DNA of 64,000 nucleotides from JAAOZP01 sp038848185 (GCA_038848185.1 JAWCNV010000002.1:77985-141984), one strand, 5' to 3'; numbered from the stretch's first letter, positions 8,261-16,733 are shown. Numbers and translations are program-made. The notes: generated by a model from the sequence alone, not told the origin.

Positions 8261-9004
8261 CTATATTGAGAGTGCCACAGAGTGTTTCCCAATGTCTTTC
8301 GGGCTTGTCCTATAGATCCAGACCCTGTTCTTCAAAGGATCCTGAACAACACTTGCGAAACCCCTCGCCATCAGGAAGCTTAACACGAGTGCTCTAAATA
8401 CCTTCCTGTCCTCACCATCCCTGCCTATGAAATCATAGTAGTCAACCATACCTGAACCCATCTCGCCTAAAAGCTTCTCCATCTCCGCCTCCAAGTCAGC
8501 CTCCTCCAAAGGAAGAATTTCAGCAAGCATGTTCAGCGTCCCTGCTTCAGGGGCTTCTCCTCCGCCCGGTAGGCGATACTCCCTAAGATTAACCCAGTAG
8601 CCGTAGGCTATCCGCATAAAACCCATGGTGGCCTGCTCGTTTTCAGCAACAGGCCTGAAAGCCTTTAGAAAAGCCTCTGCAAGCCCCTCCCTGCTTAACC
8701 CCATAAGCCTAACCTCCATCAGGAAGGGATCTAGGTAAAGCCTGCTCGCCCTCTTCTTAACATCCTCCTGTTGAAGAGCTATAACGTAGATTATTTTAAG
8801 CAGTGCCGCCATGTTCATCACCAGGGTTCTCTCATCCATTTCAGACAAGCCTGCTCTAAGCCTCTTAAGATTCTCCCTGATGTCAACGATGAAAGGATCA
8901 ACATTCTTCTCAATAACATCGTCACATAATTGAATAACCCTCTCAATTATCTCAACATACTTACTGTTCAACGCTAGGCTCAACCTCCAGTATCCTTGAC
9001 TCAT
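8261..9004 (-). CDS. Nse4-like kleisin of an SMC5/6-type complex
   Basis: A 247-residue helical protein. The clearest signal is C-terminal: VDYYDFI, then KVFRALVLSFLMARGFASV, which follows the Nse4/EID winged-helix pattern (F-x-F-V-x-D/N, then TVENLFxxSFLxRDG). The N-terminal helices (residues ~15-110) could contact the SMC neck as in other kleisins. It lies between the SMC-like ATPase and the KITE-like gene, where a kleisin is expected. The ATG at 9004 overlaps the ATPase gene by 44 bp. A TTG at 8971, with a GGAGGT 11 nt upstream, is a good alternative giving 236 residues. The kleisin assignment is moderate on sequence and stronger with context. Confidence 0.6.
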   Translation of the reverse strand: MSQGYWRLSLALNSKYVEIIERVIQLCDDVIEKNVDPFIVDIRENLKRLRAGLSEMDERTLVMNMAALLKIIYVIALQQEDVKKRASRLYLDPFLMEVRLMGLSREGLAEAFLKAFRPVAENEQATMGFMRIAYGYWVNLREYRLPGGGEAPEAGTLNMLAEILPLEEADLEAEMEKLLGEMGSGMVDYYDFIGRDGEDRKVFRALVLSFLMARGFASVVQDPLKNRVWIYRTSPKDIGKHSVALSI

Positions 9005-10745
9005 CCTGAACCTTCTGAACCACGATTATGTGCGCATCCTTAACCGGAGGCGGAGTCCCAGGAGTTATACACAGGTACGCCACCCCAGGATTCTCCTCAA
9101 CCGCCTCAGAAAGAATCTGGAAAAACCTCTTTCTCATGTATGGATCCATATGCACATCCAGCTCATCGATACCTCTCACACTTGACTTGACTAGTGATTG
9201 GAGGGCCATGAGGAATGATACGACTGTTGCACTTCTCTCTCCGCCGCTCTGAGTGTAGGCGTTAAACTCTGTTAGAGTGTTTCCGCCGAAGCTTACGAGG
9301 ATTGCTAGGCCAGCGTTATCAATGTCCTCCAAGTTCACCAGCCTTAAGTCTCCTGTGCCTCCCATTACCCTCATGTTCCTCTTGAAGCTGTCATTAACCC
9401 TGCTGATTGTTTCGGCGACTCTTCTCCTCCATATTTCTATTCTGTCTTTAAGCTCGTTTTCAGCAGCCCTCCTGTTTTCAACTATCACTTTAACCTTCTG
9501 CTCAAGGTCGCGATAAACCTTAGAGTAACTATTGTAAAGCTCCTCAGCGTTCTCGGAGACGGTTCCGAGCGAGGCTATTTGAATGATGCAGTCGTTAATC
9601 CTCTTCTCCAATGCATCCGGGGGCTCAACCTCCTTTGGGGCTTCTCCCTCCAGCTGGCTCTTGGCTTCCTTAACCTTGGCATCAATAGTCTTAATCCTCT
9701 CTTGAACACGCTGGCGCTCCCTCTCCAGCTCTCTAAGCCTGTATTTCAAAACCTCAGCCTTAACGTTAAGCCTCACATAGTTCTTTATCAGCCTAGTCAA
9801 CTCTTCATCAAGCCTGCTGTACTCGTCGATGAGGCTTTCAGCCCCTTTATCAGAAGCTTTGAAGAAAACTCCTTTAAGCTTCATCCTCGTCTTGTTCAGC
9901 ATGCTCCAAACCTTTTCACCTTTCTCCACAGTCTTAGAAACTATCTGGTTGCCCCTAGCAAGCCTTGCCTCAAGCTTTGAAGCATTCTCCTCAAGCCTCA
10001 CCTTCTCATTGTTAAACTGGTTATATATGCTCCATTTAAGCAGCCTGTTTAACTCTGCGTGAAGCGCTTGAAGCTCCCTCTTCCTGACAAGCTTCTCATA
10101 CTCGGATCTCCACATCTCTAGGGTTTCACGAGCCTCATTTAAAAGGGCTTCAACAGACTTCTCTTCACTCACTATCCTACTGAGCCTTTCTTGTGACGCC
10201 CTTATGTTCTCCCTCAACCCGGATAATCCTACAGCACCCTCGACAAGCCTAAGCTTAGCAGGAGGATCCAAGGAAGCAAACTCCTCAATCATATACTGGT
10301 GCATGATTATCAGCATGTTAGACGGGTCTATTCCGAAGAGTGAGAGTATTTCGTCAACCTCCATCTTAGTAGCAGGATTATAATTAATCTGGCTCCAGTA
10401 CTCGCCATCCCTCCGGAGATACCTTGTTATCACAAGCTCGTCAGACCTTAAGAAGGAAACAGGTCTCCCCCCACCGTTCTTAGGCGAATTGTCGAAGACC
10501 AGAGTCACCCTCGCAATATCCTCCCCATTCCTTATCAGATCGCTCAGCTTCTCAGCCCTACCACTCCGCGACTGGCCGAGACCCACTGATATTCCTAGAA
10601 GTATCGAGGATTTCCCAGACCCGTTTGGTCCAAGCACAAGGTTAAGCTTAGGGTGGATCGGAATACGAGCGTACTTGTAAGACATGAATTGCTCTAAAAT
10701 AACTTCCTTCAGGCGAAGAGCCCCTGCTTGCTTCGATGCCTCCAA
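8961..10745 (-). CDS. Short SMC5-like ATPase without a hinge domain
   Basis: A 594-residue ABC/SMC ATPase. Walker A GPNGSGKSS is at residues 39-47. It is followed by GLGQSRSGRAEKLSDLIRNG (55-74), the layout seen in SMC5 and SMC6 heads. The C-terminal head has GTGDLRL (464-470), QSGGERS (499-505), Walker B ending IDE (526-528) and DP, then an ITP segment (561-563). These resemble SMC5 (QSGGERSVSTMLYLMALQ, VDExxxxMDP, ITPK) more than Smc or Rad50. The coiled-coil arms span only ~181-300 and ~300-450. There is no ~150-residue hinge and no CxxC zinc hook. The TTG start is the first gene of the operon. Confidence 0.85.
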   Translation of the reverse strand: MEASKQAGALRLKEVILEQFMSYKYARIPIHPKLNLVLGPNGSGKSSILLGISVGLGQSRSGRAEKLSDLIRNGEDIARVTLVFDNSPKNGGGRPVSFLRSDELVITRYLRRDGEYWSQINYNPATKMEVDEILSLFGIDPSNMLIIMHQYMIEEFASLDPPAKLRLVEGAVGLSGLRENIRASQERLSRIVSEEKSVEALLNEARETLEMWRSEYEKLVRKRELQALHAELNRLLKWSIYNQFNNEKVRLEENASKLEARLARGNQIVSKTVEKGEKVWSMLNKTRMKLKGVFFKASDKGAESLIDEYSRLDEELTRLIKNYVRLNVKAEVLKYRLRELERERQRVQERIKTIDAKVKEAKSQLEGEAPKEVEPPDALEKRINDCIIQIASLGTVSENAEELYNSYSKVYRDLEQKVKVIVENRRAAENELKDRIEIWRRRVAETISRVNDSFKRNMRVMGGTGDLRLVNLEDIDNAGLAILVSFGGNTLTEFNAYTQSGGERSATVVSFLMALQSLVKSSVRGIDELDVHMDPYMRKRFFQILSEAVEENPGVAYLCITPGTPPPVKDAHIIVVQKVQDESRILEVEPSVEQ

Positions 10746-11014
10746 CCGGTCTTTGCAATTCAGTCTTCTTAAGAGATGTAGATAAGAGTTAGCTTTCGAG
10801 GAGCCTTCTTAAAACGCTCTAAAGCAGGTTAAAATGGTGTTTAACAGGTTTAAATCTGGTTCGTGGACTTGAGGGGAACTGGCTTCCAATAGTTTAGGGA
10901 TGTCCCGGGTCTTCCCATTGAGAGCCTTCAGCCCCATTCACCCTAAGCTGAAAAACCCAATTTTTACAAGCATATTTCAGGAGCCCTGTAAAAAATTAAT
11001 TAACTGGATGCGTA
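10746..11014. other. Intergenic region between divergent genes
   Basis: This 269-bp gap separates the SMC5-like operon (minus) from the unknown gene at 11015 (plus). It should contain both promoters. AT-rich runs occur at about 10975-11003 (acaagcatattt, taaaaaattaattaac), which can serve the plus-strand gene. I see no clear TATA box at the proper distance from the SMC5-like start, and no tRNA or C/D-box RNA. Confidence 0.4.
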
Positions 11015-11728
11015 ATGAGGAGGAAGATGGTTACAGCCGGCAAGATCTTTAGGCTGGACGAATACCTTGCTCAGAGCGACCTTGCTCAGAGGCTTAGAGG
11101 CTATAGGGTTGAAACCCCGCTTGAGGGAACAGACTTAACCCTAGTGACGGAGATAGTTGAGTTGAAGGCTTCGCAAAACGTTTTGGAGGGGACTATAAGC
11201 AGGGATGTCCCGTTGACGGTGAGAAAGAGAGATAAGACGGAGATCGTTGTTAAGACTGTTGACTCGATTTTCAGCTTCGTCTTCAGAAAGAGAAGGATCT
11301 TTCTAATAGTTTTGGAGAAGAAGCCGGTTGCCAACATGGTTGCTAACATGTTCAGCCAAGTGATTTTCCTTAAAAGCGGCAGGATAGTTGAGGCAAGGAT
11401 CTCCCCTGACGTAATGTTGAACTATCACAATGCAAACAGTGATGCTGCTAAAGTGGTTTTCTTCGACGATGTCGACATACCTAACATAAAGAAGCTCTCT
11501 CTATACGGACCCTCGCTGGCTAACACAAGCCTGTTCTCAGAGTATCTAGACCACGGGAAGATCTGGTATATCGTTATATCGCATAGGAAAAGTGGGCTGG
11601 TAGCTGGAATTACGAGAGACAGCGTTGTCACAATATTCAGTAGAATAGACCCGGCTTCATTCATAAGGTTCTCGATTGATGAGATAATCCCTCTTATCGA
11701 GGAATCTGAGACTGGAGCTAGGCATTAG
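11015..11728 (+). CDS. Conserved-looking protein of unknown function
   Basis: I do not recognise this 237-residue protein. It appears globular and mixed alpha/beta, with no transmembrane helix, no cysteine cluster and no nucleotide-binding motif. Notable segments are VFRKRRIFLIVLEKKP (~90-105) and a C-terminal block FSEYLDHGKIWYIVISHRKSG. Either the ATG at 11015 or that at 11027 (preceded by AGGAGG but only 3 nt away) may be used. It is divergent from the SMC5/6-like operon across a 269-bp gap and tail-to-tail with pyrE (11-bp overlap). A role with the SMC operon is only a neighbourhood guess. Confidence 0.6.
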   Translation: MRRKMVTAGKIFRLDEYLAQSDLAQRLRGYRVETPLEGTDLTLVTEIVELKASQNVLEGTISRDVPLTVRKRDKTEIVVKTVDSIFSFVFRKRRIFLIVLEKKPVANMVANMFSQVIFLKSGRIVEARISPDVMLNYHNANSDAAKVVFFDDVDIPNIKKLSLYGPSLANTSLFSEYLDHGKIWYIVISHRKSGLVAGITRDSVVTIFSRIDPASFIRFSIDEIIPLIEESETGARH

Positions 11729-12344
11729 CACGTGTTAATAGGGTTTCATATTCGCTTTCTGTTAAGGCGTCTAGCTTCCTCAAGCTTTCAACAATACTTT
11801 TAAAATCGATAAGATAATGTAGTCTAATCCCTTTTCCCCTAAGCCTCTCCAGGGCGCGTCGGCTTTGGCAGACTACCACCATCGCCTGCTCGACAACCCC
11901 TCCTTCTGAAACAATTTTGCCAGCTGTCCTCAATATTTGCCTACCCGTTATTACAAAATCATCTATGATAAGCACCCTGTCCCCCATCTTTAACGAGCCC
12001 TCCACAATCCGATCTCTCTTTCCGTCCCTGACGAGTAGCATTGGTTTGCCTGTTTTAACTGAGACATAAGATGCATATGGCACCCCAGCCAAAGGTACTC
12101 CGGCAACAAGGTCGAAGCCTCTGAACCCAATTTTCTCCTTAATCGTTTTAACGAGGCCGGAGGAAACCCTGTTGAAAACCCGCGGATTGTTAAGTATAGT
12201 GGTTAAATCCAGCACGAAAGGTTGTAGAATCCCCTCGTCAGTCTTTTCAGGCCATATTAGGAAGCCATCAGCCTGGACGAGTGTTTTCGCAACTAGGTCA
12301 ACCAACCTTGTAGACAAACGGTTCCCCGATTTCAAGTATTGCAA
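11718..12344 (-). CDS. pyrE: Orotate phosphoribosyltransferase
   Basis: PyrE joins orotate to PRPP in de novo pyrimidine synthesis. The 208-residue protein shows GVPLAGVPYA (~85), the flexible-loop lysines in VRDGKRDRIVEG (~105-116) and the PRPP-binding signature VLIIDDFVITGRQ (~124-136). The TTG at 12344 overlaps the upstream metallo-beta-lactamase-like gene by 47 bp. An in-frame TTG at 12305 lies next to that gene's stop and would shorten the overlap, so the true start is uncertain. It is convergent with the unknown gene at 11015. Confidence 0.88.
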   Translation of the reverse strand: MQYLKSGNRLSTRLVDLVAKTLVQADGFLIWPEKTDEGILQPFVLDLTTILNNPRVFNRVSSGLVKTIKEKIGFRGFDLVAGVPLAGVPYASYVSVKTGKPMLLVRDGKRDRIVEGSLKMGDRVLIIDDFVITGRQILRTAGKIVSEGGVVEQAMVVVCQSRRALERLRGKGIRLHYLIDFKSIVESLRKLDALTESEYETLLTRANA

Positions 12345-13011
12345 TCGCAGTCTTTAAGCCTTTCTTTTTAGCAACTCGCTGGAGATCCTTCATTTTCTCC
12401 CCGTAACAGGGTATAACTAGCTTAGAGTTTGCGTTTTCTACGGATTCGATCCATGAAGCGATTTTCGGCCGGGGGTTGAAGCCTACTGGTACGAAAGCTA
12501 TGTCAGGCTTCTCCTCTATAGTTATTTTCCTCAAGCTCTTAGACACCGGAGAAGCACCTGTTTGGAAAACCTTGCAGCCGTTTTCAAGCGTAATCATATA
12601 TGTTACGGGCGTAGAGGCCTCGTGATTCTCACCTGGATAAGACTTTATTACCAGCCCGTTGCTTACAAGTAGCTTGTTCGGTGTGGCAGCTATCAGCATT
12701 TCTCTAGGGATCTGGGATCTGAGAATTCTGTAGCTGGTCTCGTCCGCAATTATTTTACTAGTCTTCTTAAGACAGCAGAGCTCCATTATCAGATTCTCAT
12801 CGAAATGTTCTGGCTGCTCATCGGTTATCAGAACATAGTCGAGGGGTTCAATATTTTTAACATCCATCTCTGAAGGATTTGCCAGTAGTCTTTGAGTCTG
12901 AGTAATAATATAGATGCACGAGTACTTATTTAGTCTCGTTAATACGACTTCTGATTTAGCGGGTCTAACAATGCTCAAATTCTCTCCAGTCAACCGAGAA
13001 AGCTTTTTCAA
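12298..13011 (-). CDS. Metallo-beta-lactamase-fold protein lacking metal ligands
   Basis: A 237-residue protein whose overall pattern fits the UPF0173/UlaG-like branch of the metallo-beta-lactamase fold: an SCIYIITQTQRLL-type strand, then VLITDEQPEHF where the H-x-H-x-D-H metal motif should be, then KVFQTGASP where a GD/TG motif normally occurs. Only one histidine of the motif remains, so zinc hydrolysis is unlikely and a binding or structural role is more plausible. It overlaps pyrE by 47 bp in the same direction, suggesting translational coupling. The fold assignment is inferred from the pattern. Confidence 0.5.
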   Translation of the reverse strand: MKKLSRLTGENLSIVRPAKSEVVLTRLNKYSCIYIITQTQRLLANPSEMDVKNIEPLDYVLITDEQPEHFDENLIMELCCLKKTSKIIADETSYRILRSQIPREMLIAATPNKLLVSNGLVIKSYPGENHEASTPVTYMITLENGCKVFQTGASPVSKSLRKITIEEKPDIAFVPVGFNPRPKIASWIESVENANSKLVIPCYGEKMKDLQRVAKKKGLKTAIAILEIGEPFVYKVG

Positions 13012-13087
13012 AGGGGTAATAAGCGTTTCTCATTTTTACCATTATGAAAATCGGAGGAGAATAGGGGGCAAGCAGTATAACCCTGTT

Positions 13088-14431
13088 TTAAGACGCTTTA
13101 CCAAGCTCCTCATGCAGTTTCCTGTGGAAAACGCTTACTTCAGCCCTCCATTCCTTAAAACCTCTCGGAGAAGGATAATTAATGTAGAATTGTCTGAAAT
13201 CTTCCATGAGTCTAGCAGTTTTATTGAGTTTCAAGAGAAACCCGGGTTTCCCAATGCTGGAGAAGAATCTTGAAGCTTTCTCAGTTATGTTAAGCCTCAG
13301 TTTCTCACCCATGCTGGTCTTTAAAAGATCATCGCTCTTGATGAGCCCCTGCGCCAGACCATAGTTGATCAGTTCGTTGTTCAAACTCTGTAGAAAAATT
13401 CGGAATACATCCAAAGCAGCCTGTTTAACACCATAGCTCCTCATATAACTCGTGTTAAGACTCCAAAGAGCCTCCTCATCTACCCGCCCCTGCTCCAGAG
13501 CCTCTGCAATCGCCTTGGCTGCAAGGAAACCTCCGGTCATCGATGACCCTATGCCCCCACCGTGTACCGGGTTAACCATGAAGGCCGCGTCGCCAATGGC
13601 TACGAATCCGTTCCACACTGCTGAGTCTATAGGTCTCCTAGCCGGCACTATTCCGCCACCACTATGAACAACCTTCAGAATTTTCCCTTTTAGGCATGGA
13701 AGCTTCTCAACCCATTTTTTGAAAAGAAGCTTAGGGTTGGCAGTATTCTTCGCAACCCCTAGGCCCGCGTTAACCCTTCCTTCCCCTTCTGGAAAAACCC
13801 AGAAATATCCTCCGGGAGCATCATCCATATCTAAGTATATTGTGGGTAATGAGGGGGTAGTCTCCGTTTCAGCGATCTCCCTGTAGCAGACGAGTGTTTC
13901 GTCATCATCAATCCCTTGGTCGAAGCCAAGGTTTACAAGCTCCTTTGAAAGGACTCGTGAAGCACCAGTAGCATCTACAGTAATCTTCGCGTAAGCCTCA
14001 TCTTTCCCACCGTTCTTAAGATCCATGAGCCTAACCCCCTTCACAGAGCCCTCCTGCACTATTAGGCCAGTGGCCTGCGTCGCCGGCTTAAACTCGCAGC
14101 CAGCGTCCAACGCTAAATTTAGGAGAAACTGTCCGAATACAACTCTATTTAAAGCGTATGCGTTTAAGCCCTCGGCGATTATGCTTAGGCGGCTCCCCAT
14201 GTCTGGTGAATATATCTCTATCCCAGGATATATCGAGAAGTATGCCTCCTTAGGAAGGCTTAAGCCAAGCCTCTCTAAATGGTGTGAGCCTAAAGCGTCT
14301 CCGCAAACCTTGTCTCCAACCTTCTCTTTTGGAGACCGGTCTACTAGGAGAACCTTCAGCCCTTTTTTCGCAGCCTCTCTTGCCAGTGTTGCACCGGCAA
14401 CACCGGCGCCTGAAACACATACGTCGTACAT
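13088..14431 (-). CDS. Geranylgeranyl reductase family FAD protein
   Basis: A 447-residue flavoprotein with an N-terminal Rossmann GxGxxG (VSGAGVAGATLA, residues 6-17) and the family-specific KVGDKVCGDALG block near residues 37-48. A second FAD-binding segment, FVAIGDAAFMVNPVHGGGIG, lies near 270. Members reduce the isoprenoid chains of archaeal membrane lipids (digeranylgeranylglycerophospholipid reductase) or related prenyl groups. The exact substrate is not determined. The ATG at 14431 is divergent from trm1. Confidence 0.85.
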   Translation of the reverse strand: MYDVCVSGAGVAGATLAREAAKKGLKVLLVDRSPKEKVGDKVCGDALGSHHLERLGLSLPKEAYFSIYPGIEIYSPDMGSRLSIIAEGLNAYALNRVVFGQFLLNLALDAGCEFKPATQATGLIVQEGSVKGVRLMDLKNGGKDEAYAKITVDATGASRVLSKELVNLGFDQGIDDDETLVCYREIAETETTPSLPTIYLDMDDAPGGYFWVFPEGEGRVNAGLGVAKNTANPKLLFKKWVEKLPCLKGKILKVVHSGGGIVPARRPIDSAVWNGFVAIGDAAFMVNPVHGGGIGSSMTGGFLAAKAIAEALEQGRVDEEALWSLNTSYMRSYGVKQAALDVFRIFLQSLNNELINYGLAQGLIKSDDLLKTSMGEKLRLNITEKASRFFSSIGKPGFLLKLNKTARLMEDFRQFYINYPSPRGFKEWRAEVSVFHRKLHEELGKAS

Positions 14432-14508
14432 TGAAACCTCTTAACGTTTCAGGTTGGATAAAAGGGTTTCTTAACAGTTTTTAAGCAGTTTTAGAGAGTT
14501 GTAAAAAC

Positions 14509-15699
14509 GTGGTGGAGCAGAGAGGAGAAACAGGGTTTGAAACGGTGATTGTTAGAGAGGGGAAGGCTGAGATAATCGTTCCAAAGCCTGATTACTACAG
14601 GGTTTCTCTAAAACAATATGTTCCGTCTAAGGCACCTGTTTTCTACAATCCTCTGATGAAGGAGAATAGGGATCTGACGGTTGCAGTTGCAAGTGTGATG
14701 AGGAGGGAAAAGGGGTCCAGCCTTGTTTTTGGGGAGTCTATGGCTGGAGTCGGGGTCAGGGCGATAAGGATTCTAGTTGAATCTGACTGGGGTGAGGCAT
14801 ATGTGAATGATAATAGTCAGAAAGCGTTTTCAACCATAGTCATGAATCTCGAGTTAAACGGGTTGAAGAATAGGGCTCACCCTTCTAAAAATGATGCAAA
14901 TGTTTTCCACGCAACGCATGCCTCAACAGGAGTCAAATTTGACATGCTGGATATTGATCCCTTCGGAACACCCATCCAGTTTCTGGATACGGGGGTTAAA
15001 GCAGTTAGGCACGGTGGAATGCTAAGTGTGACAGCAACAGACACTGCTAACCTTTTCGGTTCCCAGAAACGGGCGGCGAGAATGCTTTATGACGTGAATA
15101 TTTTTAAAACTGGTTTTATGAGAGAGCTCGGGGTCAGGGTTCTGCTTAAAGCAGTGGCCGAGGCTGCTGCGAGAAACGATAGGGGTATAGAGCCTATTGT
15201 CTCGATCACTAGTAGGCATTACACCAAGGTTTTCGTCAGGGTTTTAAGGGGAAGAAAACATGCTTTCAAAACAGTTTCTCAACTAAAGTTTCTGAAGGTT
15301 AGGAGAATCGGAGTGTTCTATGAGCCGATAGGTGTCGTCGACCTTGGAGAAGCTTACGGGAAGGAGCCTTGCCTGCTACTTGGTCCGCTTTACATTGGGG
15401 AAACCCATTCGAGGGAGTGGCTTGAAAAGATTCTGCTTCAGCAATCAGAGAAACCATGGCTTGAGAAAAACCTTTACGGGATGATTGAAAACCTTCTTAG
15501 AGACGAACAGAAGACTGTTAGAAGTATTGATTTAACCGGTTTAGCATCCATCCTTAATATAAATCCTCCCAGCAGGAGCATTGTTATCAAGAGGCTTCAG
15601 GAGAAAGGATACTCTGCATGTAAAAGCGGCTTAGATGCCAATTGTATTAGGACTGATGCGGGACTTGAAGAACTAATAAATATCGTTAAAAACCTTTGA
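14509..15699 (+). CDS. trm1: tRNA (guanine-26-N2)-dimethyltransferase
   Basis: Trm1 methylates G26 of tRNA using S-adenosylmethionine. The 396-residue protein carries the N-terminal YRVSLKQYVPSKAPVFYNPLM region, the SAM motif GESMAGVGVRAIR (~78-90), LDIDPFGTP (~147-155, catalytic motif IV) and TATDTANLFGS. The C-terminal domain is typical of archaeal Trm1. Initiation is at GTG (14509 or the adjacent GTG at 14512). The 3' end overlaps the convergent rlmE gene by 14 bp. Confidence 0.92.
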   Translation: MVEQRGETGFETVIVREGKAEIIVPKPDYYRVSLKQYVPSKAPVFYNPLMKENRDLTVAVASVMRREKGSSLVFGESMAGVGVRAIRILVESDWGEAYVNDNSQKAFSTIVMNLELNGLKNRAHPSKNDANVFHATHASTGVKFDMLDIDPFGTPIQFLDTGVKAVRHGGMLSVTATDTANLFGSQKRAARMLYDVNIFKTGFMRELGVRVLLKAVAEAAARNDRGIEPIVSITSRHYTKVFVRVLRGRKHAFKTVSQLKFLKVRRIGVFYEPIGVVDLGEAYGKEPCLLLGPLYIGETHSREWLEKILLQQSEKPWLEKNLYGMIENLLRDEQKTVRSIDLTGLASILNINPPSRSIVIKRLQEKGYSACKSGLDANCIRTDAGLEELINIVKNL

Positions 15700-16318
15700 A
15701 GAACTTCGCGACCAAATAGTGTTCTGAGCTACCTTTACGAGAAGCCTTGGGTTTAACCCTTTTAACAAACCTGAACATTCGGAATGCTCTTTTTTCAACT
15801 CTATCAGAATGCTCTCCTTCAAAGACCTTAATTACAATTGACCCATTCTTCTTCAAAAGGTCTCTTGAAACATTAATAACTCGCTCAACCATCTCAATCT
15901 GTTTAACATGGTCCAACTCGTAAATCCCAGACATGTTTGGAGAAAGGTCTGAAAGTATCACATTAAACTTCTCCCCAGAAGCATCGAGAACCCTATTTAC
16001 AAAGCTCTCGTCGAAAACATCGAGCACAAGTGTTTTAACGTTCTCCAGTCCCAAGTCTTCAACATGCTTAAGGTCTACTCCGACAACCATTCCAGAGTCC
16101 CCGACTTCTTCAGAAGCAACTTGAAGCCATCCTCCAGGAGCACAACCAATGTCTAGAACAATGTCGCCTGGGCGGATAATCCTGTGCTCATCCAGTATCT
16201 GTTTAAGCTTGAATGAGGCTCTGCTTCTGTAACCCTCCTTTTTTGAAAGCAGAAAATAGGGGTCACTTCTCCTCTCGTGTAGCCACCGCCTCTTTGACTT
16301 CAACCTCAGTGCCCCCAA
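15686..16318 (-). CDS. rlmE: 23S rRNA 2'-O-ribose methyltransferase, RlmE/FtsJ type
   Basis: The 210-residue Rossmann methyltransferase has the family hallmark GYRSRASFKLKQI near residues 28-40, SAM motif VLDIGCAPGGW (~54-64), acidic motif VGVDLK, and the K-D-K-E catalytic set (Asp in LSDLSPNMSG, Lys in IVIKVFEG). It adds a 2'-O-methyl group to a 23S rRNA uridine. The TTG at 16318 overlaps the upstream TFE-beta-like gene by 56 bp. Another TTG at 16303 is possible. It is the last gene of the S8e operon. Confidence 0.88.
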   Translation of the reverse strand: MGALRLKSKRRWLHERRSDPYFLLSKKEGYRSRASFKLKQILDEHRIIRPGDIVLDIGCAPGGWLQVASEEVGDSGMVVGVDLKHVEDLGLENVKTLVLDVFDESFVNRVLDASGEKFNVILSDLSPNMSGIYELDHVKQIEMVERVINVSRDLLKKNGSIVIKVFEGEHSDRVEKRAFRMFRFVKRVKPKASRKGSSEHYLVAKFFKGF

Positions 16319-16676
16319 TACCCATGGTTAATATCCATTTGTCTAAAAGTTCGCAGCGCTCCGGACTTATCACTGAGCCGTATGAGCAGCTCCTGTTGAA
16401 GTAAACGCATGAGAAGCAGGGTGAGCCTTTTAATGAATCTATCTTCGGTATTTTACGCGTAGAATACAGCTTGTAAGTCCATCTTTCTTTATGGAGAACC
16501 TTCTCCCTCTTTATCAGGCCCCAGGACTCTAGCTTCAAGCATATTCTAGATCCCTCCCTGCTCGAGATGTTAAGCATCCTGTAGAGATCTGTCTGCACGA
16601 TACCGTCCTTTGAGCGCATTATTATGTTGAGGACCTTGCCCTCAAGCCTGTATCTTCTCGAAACCTTCTTAACCAC
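16263..16676 (-). CDS. tfeB: TFE-beta / RPC34-like transcription factor
   Basis: A 137-residue protein with an N-terminal winged helix (~residues 8-70, with SREGSRICLKLESWGLI as recognition region). Its C-terminal cysteine module CFSCVYFNRSC...C (C-x2-C-x6-C-x10-C) ends in ISPERCELLDKW. This closely follows the 4Fe-4S module of RNA polymerase III subunit RPC34/39 and its archaeal orthologue TFE-beta (SPSNC...TEW). TFE-beta pairs with TFE-alpha to help open promoters. It sits 57 bp after gar1, and its 3' end overlaps rlmE. Identification rests on motif match and length. Confidence 0.75.
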   Translation of the reverse strand: MVKKVSRRYRLEGKVLNIIMRSKDGIVQTDLYRMLNISSREGSRICLKLESWGLIKREKVLHKERWTYKLYSTRKIPKIDSLKGSPCFSCVYFNRSCSYGSVISPERCELLDKWILTMGIGGTEVEVKEAVATREEK

Positions 16677-16733
16677 TGGGGCCTTATCACCTGCTATATA
16701 TGGGGGCTTCCAAGCTATAAAGGTTTCCGGTTT

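Noticed and set aside
8961..10745. Identification of the short SMC protein as Rad50 or arcadin-4
   Set aside because: There is no CxxC zinc hook, no crenactin or Mre11/NurA/HerA neighbour, and the signature and Walker B context resemble SMC5. Rad50-like origin remains the main alternative to test.
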